This document shows, one piece after another, positions 38,101 through 53,100 of a stretch of 64,000 nucleotides of DNA. The stretch comes from Diphasiastrum complanatum (lineage: Eukaryota > Streptophyta > Lycopodiopsida > Lycopodiales > Lycopodiaceae), in the NCBI GenBank assembly GCA_029204225.1, contig CM055103.1, positions 21,702,709 to 21,766,708 of the forward strand, read 5' to 3'. The first letter of the stretch is position 1; every line of letters starts with the position of its first letter. The notes below the pieces were generated by a model. It was not told the DNA's origin. It saw only the letters and a program-made list of their open reading frames with translations, and searched no databases. The translations under genes were made by a program, and so were the position numbers.

Positions 38101-41100
38101 ATGCCAAATACGAATGTATAATGCCCAGATACTTTTCAAAAGTGGTCTTAACATTCAGAGAGGTTCCAGGTCATGATATGAAAAAAGAGGAAATTGCAGC
38201 CGAAATCTGCCAGTGGAAATTTAACAATTCCAAAACCAATCAAAGGGAAACAAAGTTGAAACAACGAAGCCAGCAAAATACATGCATTGTACTCAATTTC
38301 GGTACAAGGCCTGAGGAAACAGGGATTGAGCACAAAGCAAACCCCCAAGGACTATCATAATAGGAAACCACATAGAAAGAGTAACCAATTGAAGCCCATG
38401 GGAAGAAAATGGCAAAAGCAACCAACTTGGACCCTTGACAAAAGCAAAAAGTCTCGGTGAATGACATTCCACTGGGAAGATAAGACTCCAAATTCCAATT
38501 TAACGATTAACCAGTTAAACTTTACCCGATACGTGCTACTTGACACCTGTATTATATATACTTTTAGGGTTTGAACTTTAAAACAATAAACCTGAAAGTG
38601 ATGCCAAATCATAGATGAATCCAGGAAAATTCGATTTGATCATACACAAGTATGACCATTATAGCTTTAAACATTTCCAGGGAAATCCAATTCAGAGATT
38701 TGAATCGGCCGAATCGAATCCGACGAATCGGAATAGTGATTCAACCAACATCGAATCGTGATTCAATGAAACTAAGTCTCATTTCAGTTTAGTAAGGCTA
38801 AAAACAATGGTTTGTTTCATACCCATAAAAGTGCTTCAATAGCTGTTTAGGACTCCCTCTGCTTCTGTCCACTCTGTGCTTGAAATGCTTCTACCCAATG
38901 CTTTGTATTTCTGAAGGAAGGCTCAGATCATCAGGCCTGCAAAAAATTTCTTCTCTCTCCTCTCTCTGACATGCCTATTCCAAAGCATTGCAGGCCTTCT
39001 GTTACGTCCACATCCTGTACAGAGGATTTGGAATAATCCTGATACGGATAGTAGGTACTCCAATGTTCGAGCTTATTAGTTAATTCCAATTCAAGGCCAG
39101 TTTCACTACTAATAACCTTGAGAGGACCCAGGCATTCACATAGCGAGATGTGGAGCAGTGCATGGTATGTGATAGTCATATGCATGGAGAGAGAATCAAT
39201 AGTAACTTGTACTATCTATAGAATGAACCTTGGGCATGCATGGCATCATGCACAGACCCCTGGAGGCTATATAATCCTACAGGAACTCGCCTATCTACAT
39301 CTTCTGTTGGATAGTTCTAGTTACCAATATCCTCTTCTCTTCAGCATTCACTTGCCATGGCATGGGGGTGAAGCTCTTGGGGTTGATGATCTCAAGCTTT
39401 TACTTGGTTGGGCGGTTTGGCTCCACAGTGACCGCTATGGTGTATTGTTTGCTGGATCGTGATATGATCTTCATAGTGGTATCAGAGCCTTGGCCTATGA
39501 CAATTAGGTGGGGTTGGCGAATTCTCGTATTCAACTTTTTGCTTGCTTTTTCCTGAGCAGTCCTCAAACCCATAGTGGCCTGCTCCCAGACCTTTAGAGT
39601 ACACGGTACTTTGGTGTCCAATTTCAGGCCCAGTTATGAGTTACCCTGTTAACATTGGACCATGCAAAATATACTATTCAAAAGGTGTGATGATTTGCAG
39701 GCATATAACTAGTAGATTCTCATATCTGAACCATATTTACATAATATTAATTGTTCAAGTCAAGGATGCATCTGTAAGTCTAAAAAAATATTGGAGACTA
39801 TAGAGCATACTTATAATCATGGAATACAGATGGTACAAACCTTCCAGTTTTATGCGCTTTTTGAGCCCCTTGATATCTTAAAACTGTTCATAATTGATAG
39901 ACAGAAGCATGTATATATATGAAAATCATATTCAAATAGTGCATAGAGAAAAGATGCAGTGGATAAGAGGATAAGTTTTTGGCCTTTTCTTGTAGTCTTG
40001 CTGTTATATGCTTTTTTGAAGCTGTTCTTATTTCCATTTGACTGTGTATATGTGAATAGAAAGGCCGATGTTAAGGCACACTGTGTCTGGTTTGGCGAAG
40101 TTCTTGTGGCAATTGAGCTTGCGTACCATTTACTCCTTCAATTCCCATGCTTATGAGCCCTTTGGGTTTGAAAAAATTTCCTGTATTTGTGTTTGCAGGG
40201 TTGCTGCCCTCTTTATCCTGATAATCTACCACTCAGTAGTTTATGGTGTGTTTGTGCCAGATTGGCACTTTGTGCCTGGTAATGGAAGCGGAGCAAAAGC
40301 TCTAACTGTAAGTCATTCTAAAGAATCCATGTTTGAGTGTTCACTCCTAGCATAGATGTATCACCTTGATGGTGTAGCTTCATTATGACACCTTCCATGT
40401 TTTCCTTGCACCAGGAATGTATCCTGTTGAGAATCAATTTATTGTTCTAATCTGCTTCAAGTTTGCTTCAGCAGAGGCTTTACAAATTATCAATGGTATG
40501 ATTGAATTTATCTGACTTGTGTTAATGATATGGGCACATATGTCCATATATATGCCCATGAAATAGTCATCTTTATATTAGTTGCATGATACTTGACGTT
40601 GTGCCACAACCTGGGCCAGGTATAATAGAAGAATTACAGAAAATGTACCAATGCCCACAACCTGGGCCAGGTGGAAAATAAGTACATATCAGCGAAAGTA
40701 AGTGTGAAGTGTCCGCTGAGTGGAGTGTACAGTGGGCCCTGATGGAGGCAAGTGGCGACTACATCTGGGCTTTTTCCGCGGTGGCACAGGGATAGGAATC
40801 TCATTGTCGGAGTCATCAGCATGTGCTCGAGTCCGAAAGAAGCCAGTGAGAAGCAGCTACTGGGAGTCTAACCCCAGGTGATCTGGTACAGGCAGATGAG
40901 ACTGACGGAGAGTAAGCATCTCACGAACAAGTCCCAAGCAATGAGCATCAGGGTAGGAGACAAAACTGCGAAGTGTATGCGGGCCATCGCGAAAGAGACA
41001 ATAATACCTCCCCCGTATCTCATAATACAACGGACATCTGAGGAGGAAATGGGCTTCATCTTCCACCTCCTGCAACGAGCACAAGCGACATAGACGACGC

Positions 41101-44100
41101 TCCCAGGGGATATCCCATGCACAACCGGCCTCAATAGCAAGTTGATGAGAGGAAATGCGCAACTGCCCAAGACGATAGCGCAGGCGGTTTTGTGGTGGGA
41201 TGTTGGCAGGTACCAGCTGGATGTCTTAAAATAGGTTTTGCTTCTGTGAGAGATAGAGCAGCAACAATGGCAAACCAGAAGGAACCAATGAGAGGAAGTG
41301 TGTCTGGTAATAGCTCAGTCGAATGCGGGAAGGTGGGAGGGAGCTCCTAGTCTGCTGCATATATCGACGGGATAAATAGCCTCAGATATATGAATGCGTA
41401 CCACAAGGAAGATCCATGATAGAGATGACTAGATGTCGTAAGAGATCAGACGCCTGCTGGTACCATGAGAGCTTGGCATGGGAATTAGCTAGGACACATG
41501 AAGAAGTAACCGCAACAACTATGTATCTATCCGGGTGAGATGCACGGATCTCCTGAATCCGCTGAAGAAAAAGAATAAGGCGGAAGAAGCCCTCAAGGAG
41601 GATCGGAGGAGTAGCAAACTCAGCACATAGGATATCATGAGGGGTGGTAGTCTTGGCACGTATCATGCGACCCAACATAGTGGCGTGAATGCAGAAAATG
41701 CCTGCCCAGTCCTGGAGAGAAAGTCCTGGCAATCAAAGCTCGGAGGCATACATCACTGCTGGCACCACCCGTGTGTGAAACAACTGGCATCTAGTAGCGG
41801 GATCAAAAATATGATTCATTGTACAACCACGCTCGAACTGGACCAATGCTGAAAGATCGGAGGAGATGTGCGCAAATGCAGCCTGGCGGAAACCAAGAAG
41901 GGGCGCAGTAAACAGGACTCCCAAGTATAAGAGTCAACAATGTCAACTTCCTGGCCGTCATAGAAGAATTGATAGCTGTGAAGGCTCTGTCGATTGGTGT
42001 TGAAAATCATGATGTTCGTCTTTTTTAAGTTAACAGAGAGACCGCAAGCAGCACAAAACCAATGTAAGACCTTTAAGTGACACTGCAACCCTTATTGCGA
42101 GGGAGAAAGCAGGACAATGTCATCAGCATAAAGCAGAATGAGAACGAGCAAATGAGCCAGTGGGCAACCATCTCCACCTTCTTCACGAATGAGGCACTCA
42201 AGATCATCAATATAAAGTGCAAACAATGGAGGGGACAGTGGATAACCTTGCTTGACACCAACCGTGCTATGGATGGGAGAAGACAAATCAGTACCTAGCC
42301 GAATACATGCTAGAACTCTCTCATCAGAGCAACCACTGCCACGAGGATAGAGTCAGAAAAGCCAAGCTGATGTAGTTTGTTGATCAAAAGATGATGGGGA
42401 ACAGTATCAAAGGCCTTAGAGAGATCAATGAAACAAGCAAATACCTTCTTGCCCATATGCTTTACCTCCTCAATGATAGTACGTAGGGTGAGGACATGAT
42501 CAAGAGTGCTATAACCCGGTGGAAGCCAGCCTGGCCAATCGCATACAATTGTCGAGAATCAGCCTCTGCTGTGACGGCATCGCCATGAGAAGAGAAGCGG
42601 CGAGGGGGCGCAATGGTATGAGTGGCGGTAGTCAGGCCGTGTGTCAAAAAAGAGACTTGGGTAGTGACATCAGAGGAGGAAGGAAAGTGGTCCAGAAGAC
42701 CAGAGACGTGGGCAACATAGGCCTGGGATTGATGAGGAGGTATACGATAGCGGGTGGGTTGAACAAAGAGGGAAGGTGGAGGAGAAGGCGGACTTGGCGC
42801 TGGGGAGAAGGAGAGGTAGAGCAGAGAGTGATCAGTGAGCACCGGGGTAGAGATGGTGAAGGATGCTAGGCGGGGCAATAAAGCAGGAGATGCAATGAAA
42901 TAGTCCACTACGCTGCGACCGCCACCAAATGGGTGGCAAGTATATGCAGAGGAGGATGGCCACTGAAGAAGACCGTTAAGTATAATGAGACCGTGTGCTT
43001 GAGCCAACCTCAGAAGTTGTTCCCAAGAAAGCGTAACTGTCACTGATGAGTCCTGAGAATAACGGGCATAAGAGGTATCCAACGGATGAAGAGAGAGTGT
43101 GTCAACATAGAACTCAGTCTGATCAGCCACTGTAGAAGAGGTGGAGAGGCCGCCGCGGGGCTATCAGGCTGCTCCCATGCCTGAGTACCCCAACTTCCTA
43201 TTCACGCGAGAGTTGCCATTTGTGAATACCACCCGCTGTTGTTTTGTCCTTGCCTCCTGAATAATAGTTTTACGTTGTAACCATTGGCAGTGAGTAAGGT
43301 CATCATCTATGTAAATTTGAGATCCTTGGAGAGTACGATGCGCACGAAGAACTGTCTGCCGGTCGTCCATCTTCCGGTCGTCCATAGTTTTGAATTTGAC
43401 AAATACCACTTCGGATCATGCTGGAGGCGTGTAGGAAATGAAAGTGCCAAGATCCTTCTAACATTCAATCTCCATATACAAGAAGAAGAAGAAGAAGAAG
43501 AAGAAGAGGGAGAGGGTTAGGTGTCCTCAAGGAGATAGAAAGTAGTAGCAATGCTTGAAAGGGAATGATTTACAAATGAACAATAGGTGTGCATGTGTCT
43601 CCCATAGCAGCTGAGGACGAAGCAGTGACTTGTGGCGGTCGAGCGCTGACAGAATCGGTAGGCATGGTGGATGCATTTTCCAAAGTACGAATGTGTTTGC
43701 GAGAGCCTGTAGACATAAACTTCTTAGCACGCTTTGTGCGCAACACAAAGCCTGGAGGTAGGTGAAACGAAGTCGTAGGATGATTTGCAGGAGATAGATC
43801 AGAGAGGAAGCAAAACCCTAATCAAGCAGTTTTACAGAAATGAGCGTAACTTTTCATACGAAGTCTGATTGACCCAAAAATTGATTCAGATTGAAGGTAA
43901 GACAGAGCACTACGCAATCGTCATCCTGTACTTGCAGTACGGTAGCATAACGTGGTCTCGTAATGTTTTGTTAGGGTACCAATACGGGTAAAAATCAAAT
44001 CCATGCCATGCTCTACCTCTTTACACAAATCCATATGTTAAAAGGGTAGAGAAAACCTAATTTTGAGACAATATTATAGGTCTACTGGAGTGGTTTAAGT

Positions 44101-47100
44101 ATTTGTAGTAAACTATGGTTTATTAGGGTTGAAGTTGGGTGTCTAGTAGAGGTGCAATAGATGTATGTAAAGTTTAGGTAGGGTTTCTTAGAATCTTTGT
44201 GTAATGTCCATAATGATTTTGTTTTTTCCTTGTGTCTAGAATAAGTATTGTGCAAAGCTGTGTCTCCAATCCTTTCCACATTCTAATCTTAGTATGTGAT
44301 TAGAACAAGATAAGACGAATGCCTACAACGTACCTGAGTAATTGTTGAAGGACCTTCTTTAGGTGAATGTAAAACTGGTTTGAGCACAACTCTCCGACTC
44401 ATTTGATTAAGGCAGCCTAGACTTAGATAATGTGGATCATCAGGATGAACCTGAATCTCGTTTGTATATTTATTTTCATACTATTTATTAGACATCATTG
44501 TACTCCATTATGGTGCCATTCGGCCCGACATTGTATATGATAATTTTTTTCACACGTGCCTAATGAATTGGATGGAGAGAGAGAGAGAGAGAGCTAGTAT
44601 CCAGTTTGGTGCTTAACTGTTTCTGAATGTTTGGAGCATAATTGGTCTTATACAAAAACTACAATGGGTGTGTTTGAGATGCATCAATTTTTATATCGGT
44701 TGGGTGTGTTTGATATTTGCATTTGGGTTCATGCACTTGGTTATGTTGTAATCAATGGATATGTCTCATGAAAAAGGATAGAATGGTTTGGAGAACACAA
44801 CAGAAATATATATGATTTCTATCAAGTATGTTTGCTGATCAGGCTTAATCCGAAAAGTTGTAGAGATGCCCAATAGAAGCTCCTTAGGCCCTGAATTGGA
44901 TTTAATTCAAGCTATCTGATGATGCTAATCAGGATAAAATGATTTTGGAAACCAGAAACTGTTCAAAAGAAAATACATGGTTTAATTTGTGATTGCTTAT
45001 AGATGATATGAGTAAGATCATAGCCTGTTCATTAACGCAGTGTCATTTGCTCTCTCCAAATGCAGGTGAAGTGTGGTGTAAGGGCACACTTTGGGCCTGC
45101 ATGTAATGCTGTAGGCTACATTGATCGGACAATATTAGGCAAACACCATCTCTACTGGCATCCAGCATGGAGGCGTTCAAAGGTGCTTCTGTAGAACCAT
45201 TCTTTGTTGGGCTTTGAGAATCTTAGGTGACATCTCCCTGCTTGCTTTAAGTTTTAGCCTCTTTATAGCCCAGAAACTAGATTTGTTCTGTTGTGGACTG
45301 GTGATGAATATAACTTATTGCTTCCAGAAGGTCCTACCTTTTCTTGAATGCCTTTGGATGACACCCTTTATACTTAGATGTGCCTACTTAGATTTTTACT
45401 TCTTAATGCATGCTCTTGTACAAATTTGGCAGGATGAAATGTATCCAAGATTTAACTCTATTGGATTTCAATTCAGATTGCACTCTCCTGTGACATATAG
45501 ATAAATCAAGATGTGTAGGTAGAAACTGAATTTTCAGGTTTCTCGCAGTGGTGCAGTTTGTTTTCACCAGACACAGGCCCTGCACCCCCTAATGCTCCTA
45601 CTTGGTGCTTTGGACCGTTTGAACCTGAAGGAATTATGAGGTAAGTTTTGACACGTAGCCTAGGCTTTGAATTGATTTCAGTTTCAATGTCAAATTATTG
45701 AGAATGTTGTTTCTTTCTATTTAGGTCAAGTATTTCAAATGTGGTTGTTACTCTGCTCTTTGGCACTGTTTTCAGAGAATTACATATAGAGAGCTTGAGG
45801 TAGCCAAGGCATGTGATAGAGATATCTTCAACCTTGAATTGTACACGGTTGAAAAGTGAACTCCATGTTTTTTAAGTGTTTGGTGGCTTGTTGCAATGTG
45901 GGAATGCAGTTCAATCTCAGCAATCCTGAGTTGTATCATTGGAATACACTATGGGCACGTTCTCACACATTTTAAGGTTCACACCAAAGACTGAAGCCCA
46001 AATTTTCTTGTAGTTACCTTTTTTATTGCAATGTTGTGTTTTCTTGCCTTCATTTCCTCAATTGCTGGATTCCGTGTCTCATCCTTATTATTTGATACTT
46101 TACGCATCCCTTGTGTATGTGTTAATCATGTGCTATGTAAGATTTCAGGTATAAATAAATAACCACCTAACAATGCTATTCCAAATCATTTGCAACGACA
46201 CAATATGCTAGGAGATTATGTTGATTGGATGTGTTTTCTTCTCATAGCTTCTGCGATTTATGACAATCTGGTGTATGTTTCAGGATCACTTTAACAGGCT
46301 TTTGCACTGGGCTATGCCAGGTGTTTTGTTCATTGTAATGGGTGCAGTCCTTCACATTAGTAATGGTAGGCTCCCTCAACTACCTTCTTTCTTATTCAAA
46401 TGCCAAGGTTTGTCAATCTGTTTGGATCCTACCTTGTAGTTAGCTAATATTAATAACGAGAGAGAGAGGGGTCTTTTGAGTACCCAAGGGTACGTACATA
46501 AGGTTGAAAGACACATGTCAACTTTGATTCATAACAAGGAGAGCATAAAACATCTCCAAAATAAATGTAAGCTAAAGCTGGAAACTACAACAATACTAGA
46601 AACTAGTAATGGTACCATTAGATGGCTCGCCATAAAAAAATATCAGAAATTTTCATCTGCATAATTGAATAGAATAAAAATGAAATCATCCTGTAGAGCT
46701 TTAAGGTATTCATAAAGAATTTCATAAAGTGCTGATGATTGTACTATGTGTCATGCTAAGTGTTTGTGGTTCAAACGTCGTGATAAATGAGTATGGTATG
46801 TTTGAGTAGATATGCGACAATGAGTGGTGTGTTATGTAGATGTGTGTGTTGTCTGACCTTTTTGTCTCTGGCCTCGGTGACAAGAGGAAATATTTGCATT
46901 TTTCTTTCAAAATACATCTAATTTTGTATTAGCATCTGCTTGTAGGGCATCTCGAGAAGTAAGAGGTGATGTAAGATTGTAGATGGTCTAGAATATTGTT
47001 AGTGGTAGTATAACAATCATGGACTATTGGGTCCATAGGTTGCAACAGGGCCTATTTTTATTTATGTTTATTTGTTGGCCACGAGCCCTTTTATTCTTGT

Positions 47101-50100
47101 AGAGGCCTAAAAGCCTTTTATATGCATCTATATCTAAGATTGCAACGATCACTATTTTGGTACTAGAGTGGGGATCTTACTAGAAGGGCGCGGGCCCTCT
47201 GACAATGCACTATTTTCCCTCCTGTGACCCTATTGTGGATAAGTTTAGGTTAACTGCCTAGGTGCTTCTATTTCAACATTCCTATTGGATAGTAATAGGG
47301 CCTTAAGTACATTCATTCTTCAGATTATGATTTGATATTTCCTAGGCTCTTTGTTGGAAAACTCTTGCCTTTGCTATTGTTTGTAGGGTTTTAGCCATTG
47401 ATTCTATGTAGCTCCCTCATTTTATTTTTGGAGTCATTCTTCAGTCGTTTGTTGTCTCTTTTGCTAGCATCTACCTTTTACAACATTTTACAAGTGGACA
47501 AACTATAGTTTCTAGAAAACATCATATTCCTAAAATTGCGGGGATTAAACATTTTCAAGGAGTTAGGGACTAAAAAATGCAAACAAAATGTTTTTGACCC
47601 TGAATGAGACTGCGAACATCATATTTAGTCCTTTTCAAGGTTTGCCCTGGAAATTTTTTTTTCAAGTTTTCAGGTCATTATTTGTCTTTTTAAGGTTTTT
47701 AGACCATCTCCAAGGCATTTTCCAAACGTTGTTGGGAGTCACATTGAAAACTCTAATTTTGTGGTTAAGGATTTGTCGATGTCAAAAAGTTGAAAATGTT
47801 GATGGTGTGGCATGATGACAAGGTGCATTCATTTGTATGGGTATTCAAAATTGTCACGTGTTCCCGTTTTTGGGGTGTCATATTGAAAGCATTTTCGTGT
47901 TCTGACAACTATGGGACAAACTTCTATGCATGCTAGCTTTCAATTTTGATGGATTTTTCTTTGACGTTTTGTTACACCTTGGTTACTTAACATTGATCTT
48001 TTGCATCTTAATTTGTTCGTGTGTAAATTTAGCATAGTTGGGGTGATGACAAGAGTCTGCTTCCTCACTATTTGTTTAAGTGTATATTTTTCTCACTATC
48101 AGTGCTTGAAGAGTCATGATGTTGGATCTTTTAGCAAATTTGAGCAACAATGATTGTTTGACAATCTTTTAAAAGTGGGGGAGAGTTATATATCTAGCCC
48201 CTAACTAGTATACCCTTAGGTATTGGGCCATTACCATTAAGAACTACAATAATAAAAAAGTTAATTTTTTTTTTTTGCGATTCCTACTATGGTTGATATA
48301 TTATTCTCAGTGAGTTTGGTATGTTGCTTTTCGAATACATGTGATGACCTACGTCCTCTCCTTCAATATCTCCATTGGTTCATGCATATTTCTCCTCAAA
48401 CTATTTTGAGATAGTTTTTATAATTGGCTATTACCACAACTATTGCTTGGGACCAACATTGAGGACAATGTAATTTAAAGTGGGGGAGAGCTATATATTG
48501 GGATTAGCCCCTAACTAGTATGCCCTTAAGTACTAGGCCATTACCATTAAGGGTATGTGCTTATGAGACCCAAGTTGTCCTAACCTCTAGAGGGTTCTAG
48601 TAAGGGCCTCTAGATAGTATATATAGGGTTGTCATTTGCTCATTAGGTAGCTTATAATATTGGGTACTTTCTTAGTCCTAATTAGGTTTCAGCCATCCAT
48701 AGCTTGTAGGGCCATGTTCATGATCATTGTGATGCATCTATGCTATTCTCGTAGGGATTAGTCTTGGCTGCCTCATATCTGATCTTTATGCTTCATTGAT
48801 GCTAACTCTGTGATTCAGTTCATAAATGTGTGCCAATTTTGTACTTAATTTCTATATGAATGTCTTGAATAAGTCCTGTCGAATGAGCTTTCCAACTTTT
48901 TAGATATGGCTGATTGCAAAAATACTTCAAAGTATAATAATCAGTAGAAATAGTAGATTCAGCACCTGTATAGTAGTGCCGACAAGCCTTGAGATTGAGA
49001 TAATTGCATACAACTCTTTTTCGTGGGTTGGTCAATTCATTTGATACTTATCAAACTTCTTGCTCAAAAGGCCACAAGTTGCCCACCCTGGCTTAACACA
49101 CTCACATCTATTTTCATAGTAAGCAACATGTGGATCCACTATTTGCAACATTGGGGTAGTAGCATTCGTGTGCTCGAGTCTATCAAATGCCTATTGCTCG
49201 TCCTTTCCATTAACTCTTCAGTTGTGCATTCTTAGCATCTTCCACTGTTGGGTTCGACAAAGTTGTTGCAACATGTGAATTTTTCTTGATGAATCGATGA
49301 TATCAACCAACCAACTCAAGAAATGACTTCAGCTCTCGCGGAATGCGAGATGTAGACCAATTGAGAATCCGTTCCACTTATCCATTCGCGCTTGATTCTT
49401 AGAGATCAAATGCCCAAGGTATTCTACCTTCCGCGAAACGAAGTCGCAATTGGATTCTTTAGCATATAGTTTGTGATCACCTAAAAAGTGCAACATTGTT
49501 CGCAAATGCGACATGTGCTCTTCCAACGTCTTACTAGAAATGAGTATATCATCCAAATATATAACCAAAAATGTCTCAAGATATACGTAAACGAAATAAT
49601 TCATCATTTGTTGAAAGGCGGTTAGTGCATTGATAACCCAAATGGTAGTAGCTTAAACTCATAGTGCTCATACCTTATAGTCATCGTCCTTGATATAAAT
49701 ATGATGTGCCAACTTTTCAAGTCTATCTTAGAGGGGTAGCAACCATCTCTTAGCATAACAGTTGAATCATCTATCCTATAAATAGGATAAGAATACCTTC
49801 TAGTGATTTTCAAAACTCCTACAATCCACACAAAAGTGAAATGACCCATCGTTATTCTATACAAACAAAACATATGCCAAAAGGGAAAATTAATTCCCAA
49901 CTCTTCTTTGTGCATTCAACGAGTTGCTTTTTAACCTTTTCTCTTCTTTAAGTGATAGTCTGTAGGGTGCCATAATTATCCACAAAGCTCAATTGAATCT
50001 TGGTGGTTTTCATCGACCCATGAAATTGGGAGATGAACCATCGATGCCAAATGTGCGTGGCTGAATTTGGACATAGCTAAGTTCATGGAAAAAGTGATGA

Positions 50101-53100
50101 TAGTGTAACTAACAAGTTTGAGGTATGGTTGGACATGTGGGAGTAGTATTGGTTGGATGCTAGACAAAAGCAGCAATTCACAGGCATAACACATGGGCTA
50201 TGTTGTGTTGTTTTTAAAGGTGTGACATACAAGTGATGGAGCAAGTGTCGTAAAGACGAAAAAACATTCTTCACTTAAAAGGAGTTCAAAACTTCGATAA
50301 ACATGAAGTTTATTCCTCTAAATAAAGTTGCAAGAGCTTGAAAAAAGTGGTTGAAAAATATGCAAGGCAACATGACATGTAAAATATGCTGATAAGTATT
50401 GTGATATTAGTATGGTGATTCCAAAAATGGACATTGGAGCATCAATTTTTGGCTTTGTGAAAGATCTTTGCTTTGCCATTATACATGCGATTAAAGTAGT
50501 GAAGCCCAAATCCAAAATTAGGTTGATTTATGATGACCATAATTAGGTTGATTTATGATGACCATAAAGACAATAACAAGTCATTGGATAGTGACTGTAA
50601 AATATTATAGGAAAGTCAATCTACGAGGAAGTTTCAATAAGGTTTTTAGTCCTGAATGAAGAAGTAAGGGATATAATAGGTTCTGCCTAGAAGTGAGCAA
50701 GAGGTCGTGGTTCTAGTGAAACCAAGATAAAGGTGTGCCTCAAATGTCAAAAGATTAGGTCACTTTAAGCAAGGATACAAGGAAAAACAGGGGCTAGATG
50801 TTACTGGCCCAAAGTTATGTCTATGGTGGTGAGGCCATACCAAACAAGACTGTGCCAAAATGCAAACTTTCGCATGATGCAAGCTAGAGCTATGTTGCCA
50901 ATAAAACTGAATTGATCATAGAAAAAGGAAAAGTTGCGGGTGATAGTGTCATCGTTTTTGACACACAGCCCTCACAAAATAGTTGCGTACCATTGACTCA
51001 GATTATGAGTATGCAATTGAGTTTGGCAATGACCAAGAGGGAGTTGTTTATAATAAGATAGTGTCTTGAATGGAAGTAGCCATTCAGGACTACAAAGATC
51101 ACTTGGATTTTCATGAAATTATTCTTAGAAAGTTCGATAGAGTGCTACGTGGTAGTGGTATAACCGCATGCAACTACTTATTGGTTTCAGGATAGGGAAG
51201 TATGATGTTCAAGTGGGATGGTACTATGGAGAATACACTCTTTTTCAACGACAAATGATTTCTAGAATGCAATTGTGATGGATGATTAGTAAGAAACACG
51301 TACAACCTTGTCTTCTTTTTTTCATAACTAGTACTTATTATGAAAGTGATGGTTTGGTTTTAGAAGTAATAAGAGAATGCATTTGAATGAGAGAGAAAAG
51401 AGGACTGCTAATGATCTTAAAAGCTTTTTCTTTTTTGATATTTTTCCAAAAAATTTACCTTATGATATTTCTCATTCTCACTATATTGAGCATGGTATAG
51501 AGATGGCATATGGTGGAGCACTTGGAGCTTGAGTTTTCACCACGTGTCTTGTTTGCTTGCAGCAACAACGAGCATTTGTAGTGTCACCTTGATGTCTTCA
51601 AGCATGAAATTCATAGCTTTTACTACATTATCATTGTCCGACATTTCCTCTTTCAAAACATTGATGTTGGATTTGATACCTTCCACATTCTCTTCAATGG
51701 TTTAGAAGCACATATTTGCTGTCTCTGCAAAAAAAGATCATTCTCTTGTTCACTCTTTGCGATTTAAGTATATTCACCTAACACCACAAGTGAGCACCAT
51801 CGATGTTTTCACGACATCACATTAGTATGTGGTTTATAAAAATATGAGAAACTCATATAACCATTATTGAATGGAAATAATATTTAGCAGTGTGCCACTT
51901 CATAGAGACACCTCAATACATTTAAAATAGCAAGAAGAACAAATAAAATCATAAGAAAATCCATTTGTGTTGTAAATCAGCAAAATTGGAAAAATGTTTA
52001 GTGCAAAAGAAATAGCCTCCAATCCAGCCAAAAAGGGCCTCGCCATTGGCCTACCAGCCCTTCGGCATTTTGTGTAGGAAATTCAAGGTTGACTTTGTAG
52101 GAACTCTCCATAGAACACAACACCTACCCACCCAAACACCAATGGTTTCCTATAAAACCACTTGCTTTCTTGGGATTAGAGCATCCATGTTTCTACACAC
52201 AAGCACATCGTTCAGTCAATAAAGCATAGGAAAAAGTATATCCCATAATCCACAACAATCTACTTTTAGCAACCAAGCTCTAACACCAATGTGAAATCCC
52301 TATGGCAAAAAGTCCGTATCTAATTGGTTCTCCATAGTGGAAGTAAAGAATAATGCGGACGTATAATAAAAAGTGTGGAGATTCACTAGCCACTCAACCA
52401 CGAGCGTCCAATGACCTATTGTATCCAACACTCTCTTGTGAATTGGATGAAAGATTATGAAAAAGGGCACATGTAGTGGTCTATGTGCAATTTTATGGCC
52501 AATAGATTTTAGAGAAGCAATGGAACAATTATTGCCTGAAGCTAGCAAGGTTCTCTTGCCCTTCAGTCCACGTTGATCTACGCTAGTAGAATGATCATCC
52601 ACCATTTCTCTCACGAGACATTCTATCTCTCACTTTTAAAATCAGTTCTATTGTAGGTGCAGAAGTGCTATGAACTCAATCACAAATGTTGGTATCAAAT
52701 GTAGTATAAATCATCAGCAAGGCATTTTCCACTAAGAAAACCATATAAATATTAATGACGACACCGATAGCTTAGGCAAATCTCCAGCTAAGATTTCCAA
52801 ATTGTATAACTCCTCTACAGGAAGCTCAAGACTCCAAAACTTGAAAACCTAAATATTGATTAGCCTTAGTGGCTAGTTACACCAAGTAAAACTACCTCCC
52901 TTCAATTTATGGTGGAGGGAAATATGAAATTCAAAAGTTAGGGCCCAATATTAGGAACCAAGTGAATAATCAATATGGTAGCTATACATTGTGATTTTAT
53001 TCTTTTTTTGGCTTGCTATTGACTGATCAATTGTTCTTCATTCTCAAGTCTAGTAGAGAAGATAGTTAAGCCTTTGACATTGTCAACTTCCTCTCATCTT

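Noticed and set aside
42519-42869. 116-codon plus-strand frame
   Set aside because: Antisense shadow of the LINE E endonuclease.
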